Shown here one piece after another: positions 27,019 through 35,865 of a DNA stretch of 64,000 nucleotides. The position numbers were made by a program, and so were the translations under genes. This DNA is from Chitinophaga varians (lineage in GTDB: Bacteria; Bacteroidota; Bacteroidia; Chitinophagales; Chitinophagaceae): the NCBI RefSeq assembly GCF_012641275.1, contig NZ_JABAIA010000001.1, positions 496,001-560,000 on the forward strand, written 5' to 3'. Each line of letters starts with the position of its first letter. Position 1 is the stretch's first letter. Under the pieces are notes generated by a model. It did not search any database. It saw nothing but the letters and a program-made list of their open reading frames with translations, and was not told the DNA's origin.

Positions 27019-29514
27019 TTATTTCCACTCTGCAGCTTTCTTCTGATTGCGCAGGGTCTCAAATTTTACAGTAGGGTCTTTCTCTTCCGGTGAGTTGACA
27101 AAATGGGAAAAGCGTTTACGCAAGTCCGGGTTTTCCACTACTTCCTTCCATTCGCACTTGTAGCTGTCTACCAGCAGCTGCATCTCACTTTCCAGCTGTG
27201 CGCCGATGCCCAGGCTGTCCTGTACTACTACGTTTCGCAGGTAATCGATACCGCCGTCCAGTTTATTGAGCCAGGTGGCCGTGCGGGTCAACGGGTCTGC
27301 GGTTTTAATATAGAACATCAGGAAACGGTCAATGTAACGGATGCAGGTTTCGCTGTCCAGGTCGGCGGCCAGCAGTACCGCGTGTTGTGGTTTGGAGCCG
27401 CCGTTGCCGCATACATAGAGGTTCCAGCCTTTCTCCGTGGCGATAATGCCGAAGTCTTTGGACTGTGCTTCCGCACATTCGCGGATGCAGCCTGAAACGG
27501 CAGATTTGATTTTATGCGGCGCCCGGAGGCCGCGGTACCGTTCTTCTATGCGGATAGCGTAACTCACGCTGTCGTGCAGTCCGAAGCGGCACCAGGTAGA
27601 GCCAACGCAGCTCTTCACCGTACGCAGCGCTTTCCCGTAGGCGTGGCCGCTTTCAAACCCTGCATCGATCAGTTCCTTCCAGATAAGCGGCAGGTCGCTG
27701 AGGTGCGCCCCGAAAAGATCGATACGCTGGCCACCGGTGATTTTGGTGTAGAGATGATATTTCTGTGCCACCATGCCGATGGTGATCAGTTTCTCCGGAG
27801 TGATTTCCCCGCCGGGGATACGTGGCACCACTGAATACGTACCGCCTTTCTGAATATTGGCCAGATAGCGGTCGTTAGAATCCTGGGCAGTGTCATTACC
27901 CTGTGCCAGGATCATATCGTTCCACAGGCTGGCCAGGATGGAAGCCACCACTGGCTTGCATACTTCACAACCTTCGCCGTGGCCGCAGTGGTCCAGCACT
28001 TCATCAAAAGAGCGCAGTGTATTGATCCTGATGATGTCCAGCATTTCCTGGCGGGAGTAGGCGAAGTGTTCGCAGATCACATTGCGGATGTATTTACCCT
28101 GTGATTTGAGCGTGGCGGTGATAATGTCTTTCACCATGGGTGCACATCCTCCGCAGCAGGTGCCGGCTTTTGTGCATTTTTTGATATCATCGAAAGATTC
28201 GTGCCCGGATGTTACCGCCTCGCAGATCGCGCCTTTGCTGACGCTCTCACAGCTGCAGATCAGCGCCTCGTCCGGAAGCGCGTCCACACCGGCGCTGACA
28301 GCTGCGCCTTCCCGTGCGGGCGGTGCTAACAATGATGCCGGGTCTGCCGGCAGGGCCATTTTATTTTTCACTGTTTGCAGCAGCATATTATAGGCGCTGG
28401 CCTCTCCTATCAGGATGCCTCCCAGGAGCTGTTGCCCGTCGGGTGTAACGTCGATGCGTTTGTAAATGCCTTTGAGCCGGTCTTCAAATACAATGCTGTG
28501 GCAGCTGTCCGCAGGTGAAAAAGGATCGCCAAAGCTGGCCACTTCCACGCCGATGAGTTTGAGACGCGTGCTCATATCAAAACCGGTGAAGGCTTTGCTG
28601 TCTCCGCAGAGATGCGACGCTGCCACTTCCGCCATTTCATAGCCTGGCGCTACGAGGCCGTAGATCATGTTTTGATAGAGGGCACATTCGCCGATCGCAT
28701 AGATGAGCGGATCAGACGTCTGGAGTTGTTCATTTACCACAATGCCGCCACGGGGACCGGTTGCCAGTCCTGCAGCTACGGCCAGTTCATCGCGGGGCTT
28801 GATGCCGGCTGATATCACCAGCATGTCCGTTTTCAGGAACGTGTCGTCTGTAAATTGCAGGCCGCTGACGGTTTCTTCGCCGGTTATTTTCCTGGTATTT
28901 TTACTGGTGAGCACTTTCAGGCCCAGCTGCCCCAGTTTTTCCTGTAGCAGTCGAGAGCCTTTGTCGTCTATCTGCCGGGGCATAAGCCGCGGCGCGAACT
29001 CGACCACGTGAATATTAGTGATGCCTAGGTCCAGCAGGGCTTTGGCAGCTTCGAGGCCCAGCAGGCCACCGCCTATTACCGCACCGCTGCGGGCTTGTGG
29101 CGCATAGGCCTTCATCATTTCCAGGTCTTCAATGGTACGGTACAGGAAGACGCCCTTTTTTTCTACGCCGGGTATGGGCGGCACAAAGGCTGCGGAGCCG
29201 GTGGCCAGAACGAGATAGTCATAGGTCTCTACGATGCCGCTGTAGGAACGTACTGTTTGCTGCTGTCTGTCAATGGCAATTACCGGGTCGGCCAGATGCA
29301 GCCGGATGCCCTGCTGCTCGTACCATTCGGTGGTAGCCATTAAAAGATCTGCTGTTGAGCCTTCAAACCAGGAGGTGAGATGTACACGATCATAGGCCGG
29401 ACGGGGCTCCTCGCCAAATACGACCAGTTCAACAGGCGTCTTTGCGGATTTGGTGAGGATCTTTTCGCAGAATTTATAGCCCACCATGCCATTTCCAATA
29501 ACCACGATTTTCAT
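27019..29514 (-). CDS. nirB: Nitrite reductase [NAD(P)H] large subunit NirB
   Basis: 831 residues, full length for the family. FAD/NAD domain about 1-290 (VVIGNGMVGYKFCEK; AVIGGGLLGLEAA). Two BFD-like Cys clusters lie at about 415-520 (LICSCESVSKG...CCGGC and CEHF...CEVC). Ferredoxin-like half domain about 550-615. The siroheme/[4Fe-4S] site has CVGSTWC near 632-638 and CIREC near 675-679. It reduces nitrite to ammonium with six electrons in the cytoplasm. It is the first gene of the minus-strand nitrate run, with the AT-rich divergent region upstream. Confidence 0.96.
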   Translation of the reverse strand: MKIVVIGNGMVGYKFCEKILTKSAKTPVELVVFGEEPRPAYDRVHLTSWFEGSTADLLMATTEWYEQQGIRLHLADPVIAIDRQQQTVRSYSGIVETYDYLVLATGSAAFVPPIPGVEKKGVFLYRTIEDLEMMKAYAPQARSGAVIGGGLLGLEAAKALLDLGITNIHVVEFAPRLMPRQIDDKGSRLLQEKLGQLGLKVLTSKNTRKITGEETVSGLQFTDDTFLKTDMLVISAGIKPRDELAVAAGLATGPRGGIVVNEQLQTSDPLIYAIGECALYQNMIYGLVAPGYEMAEVAASHLCGDSKAFTGFDMSTRLKLIGVEVASFGDPFSPADSCHSIVFEDRLKGIYKRIDVTPDGQQLLGGILIGEASAYNMLLQTVKNKMALPADPASLLAPPAREGAAVSAGVDALPDEALICSCESVSKGAICEAVTSGHESFDDIKKCTKAGTCCGGCAPMVKDIITATLKSQGKYIRNVICEHFAYSRQEMLDIIRINTLRSFDEVLDHCGHGEGCEVCKPVVASILASLWNDMILAQGNDTAQDSNDRYLANIQKGGTYSVVPRIPGGEITPEKLITIGMVAQKYHLYTKITGGQRIDLFGAHLSDLPLIWKELIDAGFESGHAYGKALRTVKSCVGSTWCRFGLHDSVSYAIRIEERYRGLRAPHKIKSAVSGCIRECAEAQSKDFGIIATEKGWNLYVCGNGGSKPQHAVLLAADLDSETCIRYIDRFLMFYIKTADPLTRTATWLNKLDGGIDYLRNVVVQDSLGIGAQLESEMQLLVDSYKCEWKEVVENPDLRKRFSHFVNSPEEKDPTVKFETLRNQKKAAEWK

Positions 29515-29802
29515 TGGAAGAGATTTTGGATGGAGAATTTATATTAGCAATTTTTCAATATGATATTCTCAAGAGCACTTACTATCATTTCTTACACCGA
29601 TCATTCGATTTTGATTATGAAATTAGTTGTTTTGACTTTATTTTTAAATAGTCAATTCAAAATTTAATCATATTAATTAATTTATAATATAATTTGAAAA
29701 CAAATGGTTATCCTTAGCAGGCGTAGATCAGGAACAATCCGGACGGGTAGTTTTTTAATGCTCAGCCGGCAATTATTTAACATTAATTTATTTGCCATAT
29801 AA
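29515..29802. promoter_or_regulatory. Divergent AT-rich control region between nirB and cobA
   Basis: No gene. The stretch from about 29590 to 29720 is nearly all A/T, unlike the surrounding GC-rich DNA. It holds the short palindrome attaattaat at about 29672-29681, flanked by ttcaaaatt and aatttgaa as imperfect inverted arms. It must contain the promoters for both nirB and cobA. I cannot place an exact -7/-33 pair for either, and no known regulator site is certain. Confidence 0.55.
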
Positions 29803-30528
29803 ATGAAAGCACCATTTTTATCTCTAATCGGCGCCGGCCCGGGAGACCCCGAACTGATTACGCTCAAAGCGGTCCGTGTGCTTGGCCAGGCAGACGTAGT
29901 CTTATATGACGCACTGGTAAACCCGGCGTTGCTGGATCACGCGCCACCGCAAGCCATCCGGCAGTATGTAGGCAAACGTTGCGGCCGACATAGCCTGCCA
30001 CAAGAAGAAATCAACAGGCTGATAGTGGAAATGGCCCAACAGTACGGCCATGTGGTGAGACTGAAAGGAGGAGACCCCTTCGTTTTTGGAAGGGCAGTGG
30101 AAGAAATTATTACGGCGCAGCAACATCATATAGGCGTGACTGTTATTCCCGGCATCAGTAGCGCCACAGCGGTACCGGCCTCACAGATGATACCCGTTAC
30201 CTCCCGGGGCGTGGCGGAAAGTTTCTGGGTAACGACCGGCACCACCTGCTCCGGCCAACTCTCCGGCGACATCGCCCTGGCAGCGCAGTCTACTGCCACA
30301 GTCGTTATCCTCATGGGCATGCACCACCTCGGGTACATCCTGCAAATATTTATAGATCATGGGAAACAATATACGCCGGCAGCTATTATACAGGAAGGCA
30401 CCACGCCACAGGCACGCATCGTAACAGGCACGGTCAGCGATATTCATCTCCGTGCACAGCAGGCCGGCATCGGTCACCCGGCCATAATTGTTATCGGAGA
30501 CGTGGTATCGCTACATCTCCAGGTATAA
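29803..30528 (+). CDS. cobA: Uroporphyrinogen-III C-methyltransferase (SUMT)
   Basis: 241 residues. SUMT signatures: LIGAGPGDPELITLKAVRVL at the N-terminus, VVRLKGGDPFVFGR (about 84-97), VIPGISSATAVPA, and VILMGMHHL. It methylates uroporphyrinogen III at C2 and C7 with S-adenosylmethionine, the first step to siroheme, which NirB needs. It is divergent from nirB. The CysG-type dehydrogenase/ferrochelatase is not fused here and must be elsewhere. Confidence 0.95.
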   Translation: MKAPFLSLIGAGPGDPELITLKAVRVLGQADVVLYDALVNPALLDHAPPQAIRQYVGKRCGRHSLPQEEINRLIVEMAQQYGHVVRLKGGDPFVFGRAVEEIITAQQHHIGVTVIPGISSATAVPASQMIPVTSRGVAESFWVTTGTTCSGQLSGDIALAAQSTATVVILMGMHHLGYILQIFIDHGKQYTPAAIIQEGTTPQARIVTGTVSDIHLRAQQAGIGHPAIIVIGDVVSLHLQV

Positions 30529-30533
30529 AAAAA

Positions 30534-30559
30534 TCCCAAAAAGCGCATGCCTTTTGGGA
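30534..30559. terminator. Bidirectional intrinsic terminator between cobA and asnA
   Basis: Eight-base arms tcccaaaa / ttttggga around a 10-base loop gcgcatgc-containing centre, with A-runs on the left and T-rich sequence on the right. It lies between the convergent cobA and asnA genes. Confidence 0.8.
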
Positions 30560-30579
30560 CTTCTTCAGTATCTGGATCT

Positions 30580-31560
30580 CTAGATATTTTCCGGCCAGAT
30601 GCAGGACTGTACATCGGAGATATGTTTACGCTGCAGCAGGAACATGCACAGGCGGGACTGCCCGATGCCTCCACCCATACTCAACGGATATACGTCGTTC
30701 AATACATTACTGTGGAACAATAATTCGCTTCTGCTTTCACAATCTTTCAGCGCAAGCTGTTCACGAAGCGCGCCAGCGTCTACCCGGATACCCATGGAAG
30801 ACAGCTCCAGCGCACTGTTCATAGCCGGGTTCCACAGGATAAGGTCCCCGTTCAGGCCATAGAAACCTTCTTCGTTAGCGGTAGACCAATCATCATAATC
30901 CGGGGCACGATCATCATGCACCGCCTGATCAGACAACAAGCCACCGATACCCATGATAAATACCGCGCCATATTCCTTCGCAATACGGTTTTCTCTTTCT
31001 TTGGGCGTCAGACCGGGATAACGTTTCAGCAGTGTTTCACTATCGATGAAATACACGGACGCAGGCAGGTCCAGCGCCTTTTCGTGCGCCTCTTCCAGCA
31101 TGGCGTTAGTGTCCAGGACAGCCTGGTAGATCTGTTCTACTGTCTCTTTCAGGTAACTGATACGGCGATGCTCTGCCAGGATACGCTTTTCCCAGTCCCA
31201 CTGGTCCACGTAAAAGCTGTGAACAGGCGACACCACTTCATCCGGGCGGATAGCCCGCATGTCTGTCACGATGCCCTGTTCCGGCTCCAGCCCCAGCTGA
31301 TGCAGGCGCATACGTTTCCATTTGGCCAGAGACTGAACAATCTCCACCGGGTAGGGGATATTTTTCAGGTTGAATTTTACCGGTTTTTCCACGCCGTTCA
31401 GGTCATCATTAAATCCTGTACCGGATTGAACGAACAAAGGGGCGGACACTTTGGTCAGCGACAGCCGTTGGCTTAACCCTGCCGGGAAATAATCTTTAAT
31501 GAGGGATATTCCCTTCTCCAAATGGAGGATATCGTTTGTTTTTGCAGTTAATGTGATCAT
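30580..31560 (-). CDS. asnA: Aspartate-ammonia ligase AsnA
   Basis: 326 residues from the ATG at 31560, close to E. coli AsnA (330). It has the class II aminoacyl-tRNA-synthetase-like fold and AsnA blocks: VSAPLFVQSGTGFNDDLNG, WKRMRLHQLG, SPVHSFYVDQWDWE, and the motif-3-like MGGGIGQSRLCMFLL. It makes asparagine from aspartate, ammonium and ATP. Its place beside nirBD and cobA suggests it uses ammonium from nitrate. The frame extends upstream to 31599, but the extra residues lie in AT-rich leader DNA. Confidence 0.95.
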   Translation of the reverse strand: MITLTAKTNDILHLEKGISLIKDYFPAGLSQRLSLTKVSAPLFVQSGTGFNDDLNGVEKPVKFNLKNIPYPVEIVQSLAKWKRMRLHQLGLEPEQGIVTDMRAIRPDEVVSPVHSFYVDQWDWEKRILAEHRRISYLKETVEQIYQAVLDTNAMLEEAHEKALDLPASVYFIDSETLLKRYPGLTPKERENRIAKEYGAVFIMGIGGLLSDQAVHDDRAPDYDDWSTANEEGFYGLNGDLILWNPAMNSALELSSMGIRVDAGALREQLALKDCESRSELLFHSNVLNDVYPLSMGGGIGQSRLCMFLLQRKHISDVQSCIWPENI

Positions 31561-31770
31561 CTTGTTAGTTGATATAAGATTGTTTTGGATATATTTCAAC
31601 GTTTACTGCAAAACTATAAATATTCACTAACAAATGATCACATCTTGAAATATTTTTTCAACAAAAACAGGATATATTTAATGAAAAATCATAAAAACTA
31701 TACAAATTTTGCAATTTTACTATACCGATCTTGCTAATATATTTTAATATATTGATTATCAACAGTATAC
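31561..31770. promoter_or_regulatory. AT-rich spacer upstream of asnA
   Basis: No gene. About 75-80% A/T by eye, holding the asnA promoter and, at 31736-31753, two copies of aatatatt separated by tt. No assignable regulator site. Confidence 0.4.
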
Positions 31771-32064
31771 TTAATGTATATTAGCTTCCAGCCACTTCTT
31801 CAACGTTTCTCGCTCCTCCTCTGTCAGCTTCACTTCATTGCCGAGCGGCATACGTCCTTTCACAAACACCTGTTTATAGATGTCCTTTGCATTTCTTTCC
31901 ATGTTCCTTTCTTTGAAAATGCGGAATGGGTTATTGCGGACATGACAAATATTGCATTTGGTCTGGAGCACCAGCAGGGCTTTTTCCTTGTCATCTTCCG
32001 GAATGGTGGCAGTGGCTATAGGTGTTACGCTTAACAGGGCAAGGAGTATGATCAGGTATTTCAT
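31771..32064 (-). CDS. Small periplasmic c-type cytochrome
   Basis: 97 residues with a signal peptide (about 1-19). One heme-binding motif CNICH lies at 37-41, with a candidate axial Met 72 in GRMPLGNE. The mature part is about 78 residues, small for a class I cytochrome c. No redox partner gene is adjacent. It is preceded by its own TAnnTTTG element, so it is probably a single-gene unit. Confidence 0.85.
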   Translation of the reverse strand: MKYLIILLALLSVTPIATATIPEDDKEKALLVLQTKCNICHVRNNPFRIFKERNMERNAKDIYKQVFVKGRMPLGNEVKLTEEERETLKKWLEANIH

Positions 32065-32080
32065 TGTTTTTAACTTTACT

Positions 32081-32088
32081 CAAAATTA
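32081..32088 (-). promoter_or_regulatory. TAnnTTTG -7 element of the small cytochrome gene
   Basis: TAATTTTG on the minus strand, 16 bases before the ATG at 32064. Confidence 0.45.
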
Positions 32089-32129
32089 CCCGTCGCTACC
32101 CCCGGAAAATAGAACAAAACCGACAGCCC

Positions 32130-33089
32130 TTATTTTTTCATGGGGGTGATTAGTGTAGCTGCCGCCTCACAAAGTCTTTTAATCAGTACCAGCACCGTGC
32201 CCCAATAGTAGTTGACATGCCGGTCCGTGGCGTATTTGCCGGTATTCGTCTGGGAGAAGTCCAACACCGTGCCTTCAGCGGTACTTGTCAGCCTGAAGGT
32301 GATAATGCCATACTGCCCCGGTTCATCCGGCCTTTCGGAGAGGGAACTCCAATGTGTATAAGCCAGCAGTTTTTCCGGTTCCAGTTGCAGTATCACGCCT
32401 TTGTTTTCAAAAGGTATCCCATGCAGATCACCGGTAAACACCAGCGGGCTGCCCACCTGCCAGTCAGACGCAACCTGTACCGGCGTGTCCATCATCCATT
32501 GCCCTATTTTTTCAGGAACAGTAAGCATTTCCCACACTTTCGCTGCCGGCGACTGAATAAGTACTGATTTATTCACTGTATTACCGGCAAACAACTGCGC
32601 GTCGATTCTCTCTTTTTGCCGCAGGTGGTGTTGCATATGCACCACCGCAAAACGCAGCCATTCCGCCGCCGTAAAATATCCCAGGCCCGGGTGCTTCGTT
32701 TTGCCTGTGGCAGCTGCAAAATCACCGTTGTGACATAACTTCGCAACCGACTGCTGAATGGACAACAGCCCTTGCCGCAACTGGTCAAGGCTTTCCGGCT
32801 GCGGAATAAACGTGTTAGTGGCAGGTCCTGCAATCCGTATGTCCGGAAACCCATTGGCCAGTATCTGCCGGCCTTCTTCGGTCATCTCCTGATCATGATG
32901 TTCCCGGCGCACCAATGCCGTCTCCACCTGCTCCACATACCAGCCGGTATCATCGATGATATGCCTGTATACCTGTCCGAGCGACCACGCCGCGGCGCTG
33001 GTTGGCCGGCAGACCATCTCCAGTGAATAATCGTCCAGAAAAGCTATCCATTGCCGCAGGGTCTCGTTAAATTGTTGCTGTGGGTCCAT
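32130..33089 (-). CDS. DinB-like / AHSA1 (SRPBCC) two-domain protein
   Basis: 319 residues from the ATG at 33089; the frame is open to 33212 but the added residues lack coding character. The N-terminal half (about 1-165) is a DinB-like four-helix bundle with WSLGQVYRHIIDD near the start and a His-rich VVHMQHHLRQKE helix, giving a likely three-His metal site. The C-terminal half (about 180-315) is an AHSA1/SRPBCC domain (SPAAKVWEMLTVPEKIGQWM; YGIITFRLTSTAEGTVLDFSQT). The role is unknown: metal-dependent transferase plus lipid- or small-molecule-binding pocket. Usually these are separate proteins. Confidence 0.8.
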   Translation of the reverse strand: MDPQQQFNETLRQWIAFLDDYSLEMVCRPTSAAAWSLGQVYRHIIDDTGWYVEQVETALVRREHHDQEMTEEGRQILANGFPDIRIAGPATNTFIPQPESLDQLRQGLLSIQQSVAKLCHNGDFAAATGKTKHPGLGYFTAAEWLRFAVVHMQHHLRQKERIDAQLFAGNTVNKSVLIQSPAAKVWEMLTVPEKIGQWMMDTPVQVASDWQVGSPLVFTGDLHGIPFENKGVILQLEPEKLLAYTHWSSLSERPDEPGQYGIITFRLTSTAEGTVLDFSQTNTGKYATDRHVNYYWGTVLVLIKRLCEAAATLITPMKK

Positions 33090-33181
33090 CGTAAGCCTAA
33101 AGTAATAAATGTAAGTCAATATCGCGGTATCCCACAGGTAACCACGCACCCAAAACACCGCTCTGCTACCGCATTTTAACG

Positions 33182-33189
33182 TAACTTTG
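33182..33189 (+). promoter_or_regulatory. TAnnTTTG -7 element of the nucleosidase gene
   Basis: TAACTTTG, 38 bases before the ATG at 33228, in the divergent gap to the DinB/AHSA1 gene. Confidence 0.45.
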
Positions 33190-33227
33190 CGGCAGCTTTC
33201 AATTACTAACACAACCGTAGAACATAT

Positions 33228-33833
33228 ATGATCCAGGAACCGTCAGTACAGACGCAGCATATCACCAGCCTGTTGAGCCAGCGACCACTTTTTGTCTTTG
33301 CACTCAGCTCCGAAGCAGCGGAAGAATTTAACGGGGATAATATCCTGATCGCCGGCATCGGAAAGGTGAACGCCGCTTTTAACCTGACTAAAAGGATACA
33401 GGAAGAAAGACCGGCACTGATCGTCAACCTGGGCTCTGCCGGCAGTAACACTTTCAAACGTGGCGAAGTAGTATGCTGCAACCGTTTTATACAGCGGGAC
33501 ATGGACGTTACCGGTCTTGGCTACCGTAAATATGAAACGCCATTCTCCAACCTGGAACCGGTGCTGGAATATGGGCTTCAGCTGGACGGCTTTCAGTATG
33601 GCATCTGCGGCACAGGCGACAATTTCGAGACGGGCCACAGTACCGTTGACTACAACGTGATCGATATGGAAGCATATTCCCTCGCGATGGTGGCCATGAA
33701 AGAGAATATACCTTTTCTGTGCCTGAAATATATCACGGACGGCGCCGATGGCGGTGCAGCAGAAGAATGGAGCGTACAGGTGCACCATGCTGCTGCGGCC
33801 TTCCGGAAAATTATTTCCGGCCTTCAACAATAA
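33228..33833 (+). CDS. MTA/SAH nucleosidase-like phosphorylase family protein
   Basis: 201 residues. The nucleoside phosphorylase fold marks are present: GIGKVNAAFNLT, IVNLGSAGS, and VIDMEAYSLA with the purine/ribose-binding Glu and Met, then KYITDGAD with the catalytic-acid Asp. It is shorter than E. coli MtnN (232). It likely cleaves 5'-methylthioadenosine or a related nucleoside in the cytoplasm. The stop lies 11 bases before the thioredoxin-like gene, giving a two-gene unit. Confidence 0.82.
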   Translation: MIQEPSVQTQHITSLLSQRPLFVFALSSEAAEEFNGDNILIAGIGKVNAAFNLTKRIQEERPALIVNLGSAGSNTFKRGEVVCCNRFIQRDMDVTGLGYRKYETPFSNLEPVLEYGLQLDGFQYGICGTGDNFETGHSTVDYNVIDMEAYSLAMVAMKENIPFLCLKYITDGADGGAAEEWSVQVHHAAAAFRKIISGLQQ

Positions 33834-33844
33834 AAATGTGAGAG

Positions 33845-34420
33845 ATGAATTTTACAGACTATCTGCAGCTGTTTGAGAACATCCTGCAAGACGCGGAACC
33901 GAAGGCTCCTTACAGCAACCCCGACTATTTCAATTATACAAAACTCAACTGGTCGAGACAACAACGCTGGCTGAAAACCGGTGTGATCGTCGAAGACATC
34001 GCAGCGGCCGTAAAAAATATCACGACCCCGCAACAATGGGTGATCATCACGGAACCCTGGTGTGGCGATGCTGCGCATATTGTGCCTTTCCTGCACAAAA
34101 TAGCGGCACTGAATCCGCTGATCACCATCGACATACAGCTACGTGATACACCTCCTTTCCTGATAGAACAGTATCTGACCAACGGCACCAGGTCCATCCC
34201 CAAACTGATCATCCGTGACCGGGATGGCAACGATATGGCCGTATGGGGCCCCAGGCCCGCCGAATGCCAGGTGTTGTACAACCGGCTGAAAGCAGAGAAA
34301 GCAGACTTTGAACGGACGAAGATCGAATTACAGCAGTGGTACAATGAAGACAAAGGCAAAAGTTTGCAGGCCGAGTTGCTGGAAGTACTGGCAGCAGTAC
34401 AGAAAGTCACCCCTGCCTGA
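33845..34420 (+). CDS. Thioredoxin-like protein with single-Cys WCGDA motif
   Basis: 191 residues. Thioredoxin_9-type family: EPWCGDAAHIVPFLHKIA replaces the usual redox helix, and TRSIPKLIIRD supplies the cis-Pro. Only one Cys stands in the active-site motif (CGDA where CGDC or CxxC is usual), so a classic dithiol cycle is not possible. A monothiol or bacillithiol-like partner is conceivable. Its stop codon abuts the stop of the convergent exonuclease gene. Confidence 0.8.
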   Translation: MNFTDYLQLFENILQDAEPKAPYSNPDYFNYTKLNWSRQQRWLKTGVIVEDIAAAVKNITTPQQWVIITEPWCGDAAHIVPFLHKIAALNPLITIDIQLRDTPPFLIEQYLTNGTRSIPKLIIRDRDGNDMAVWGPRPAECQVLYNRLKAEKADFERTKIELQQWYNEDKGKSLQAELLEVLAAVQKVTPA

Positions 34421-35197
34421 TCACGCGCCTTTTAATTCTATCCATACCGGCGCATGGTCGCTGGACTTCTCCCATCCCCGTACATGACGGTCCACGCCCG
34501 CAGCCACCAGGCGCTTATCTACCTCGGGGCTCAACAGAAAGTGGTCTATCCGCAGGCCGGCATCCCTTTCGTAAGCATTACGGAAGTAGTCCCAGAAGGT
34601 ATAAATCTTTTCACCGGGATGCAGCTTGCGGATGGCGTCTGTCCAGCCTTGCGCCACCAGCGCATGGAAAGCCGATTTTACTTCCGGCCTGAACAAGGCG
34701 TCATCCACCCAGCGTTCCGGTTTATATACATCCAGGTCAGTAGGCATCACATTGTAATCACCGGTAAGAATGACTGGCGTCTTTTGTGAAAGCAGTTCCT
34801 GTGCATGAGCCGTCAGCCGCTTAAACCAGCTGAGCTTATAGTCAAATTTCGGCCCTGGCGCAGGATTGCCATTTGGCAGGTACAGGCAACCAATCAATAC
34901 CCCGTTGATAGCAGCTTCCATATAGCGGCTGTGCACATCTTCCTCATCTCCCGGCAGCGTTCTTCTGATTTCCTGCGGCACACCTACTTTAGACAGGATA
35001 GCAATACCATTCCAGCTCTTCTGGCCATGCCATATCACATCATATCCCGCTTCGCGGATAGCCAGCTCCGGAAATTTTTCCTGCGGCGCTTTCAGCTCCT
35101 GCAGGCAGGCCACGTCTGGCGCAGACTCTTTCAACCAGCGTAGCAGCACCGGCAAACGGGCATTGATACCATTGACATTATAAGTCGCGATTTTCAT
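34421..35197 (-). CDS. xth: Exodeoxyribonuclease III
   Basis: 258 residues, the usual length. AP endonuclease/exonuclease blocks: IATYNVNGINAR with the metal-site Asn, LQELKA with the metal Glu, LTGDYNVMPTDLDVY with the Asp/Asn pair, LRIDHFLLS, and SSDHAPVW with the catalytic Asp-His. It acts in base-excision repair at abasic sites and as a 3'-5' exonuclease. Confidence 0.95.
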   Translation of the reverse strand: MKIATYNVNGINARLPVLLRWLKESAPDVACLQELKAPQEKFPELAIREAGYDVIWHGQKSWNGIAILSKVGVPQEIRRTLPGDEEDVHSRYMEAAINGVLIGCLYLPNGNPAPGPKFDYKLSWFKRLTAHAQELLSQKTPVILTGDYNVMPTDLDVYKPERWVDDALFRPEVKSAFHALVAQGWTDAIRKLHPGEKIYTFWDYFRNAYERDAGLRIDHFLLSPEVDKRLVAAGVDRHVRGWEKSSDHAPVWIELKGA

Positions 35198-35301
35198 GGA
35201 AACAGGTCTTGGTTAGCTATCCAAGTTAATAAAAAAATCAGCATGCCGCACCTGTATCTTCGTCGTGCCTTTATCGTGTGAACAAATATAGCCGTGAACG
35301 T

Positions 35302-35865
35302 TTATCTGATGACATAACCCAACATTAATTGTGCACGGGGTTGCACCTCCCATCTGCGGACATCGCTGTAATATACCGGTCCCAGGCCAAAGCGGGCATC
35401 AAAACTAAAATGTTTGCCTACGCCCCGTTGCATGCCCCATAGCGGCTGCAATGAAAATGACCATTGGCTGCGCATGTTCCTGTTGGCCACCGGTCCGAAA
35501 AAATAACTTCCGCTGACAGCGAGGAAGTTTCCGCTGTTGTTGCGCATAGACTTGCCGCGGGCAAGGCGTTTACGCAGGTTGTAATAAAAACGTTCCTCCA
35601 GCCGGACCGCGGGGACCAGTTCATACCCCCAGTCGCCTCCATAGTACGAGCTGTAAGTGTAATAGTAACTTCCCATCAGGTCTATCTCCGCGTGCAACGT
35701 GGTTTTAGGGGACAACTTTCTTTCCAGCGACATGCCTATGCCCGGCAGAATAAGGTTACCTTTTATCTGTAGGGGCTTTAATCCGTTGTCCGGCAGTGAA
35801 TCTTTCTGGGCAGCGGCAATCAGGGGCATGGAGCTTAACAGTGCAACAGCAATTAGTTTGGTCAT
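35302..35865 (-). CDS. Hypothetical secreted protein, probable outer-membrane barrel
   Basis: 187 residues from the ATG at 35865 (an ATG at 35871 is equally possible). A signal peptide ends near AAAQ. The mature part alternates polar and aromatic residues in strands of 8-10 residues (TTLHAEIDLMGSYYYTYSS, FLAVSGSYFFG) and ends RAQLMLGYVIR, as in small DUF3575-like outer-membrane barrels. Function unknown. Confidence 0.65.
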   Translation of the reverse strand: MTKLIAVALLSSMPLIAAAQKDSLPDNGLKPLQIKGNLILPGIGMSLERKLSPKTTLHAEIDLMGSYYYTYSSYYGGDWGYELVPAVRLEERFYYNLRKRLARGKSMRNNSGNFLAVSGSYFFGPVANRNMRSQWSFSLQPLWGMQRGVGKHFSFDARFGLGPVYYSDVRRWEVQPRAQLMLGYVIR

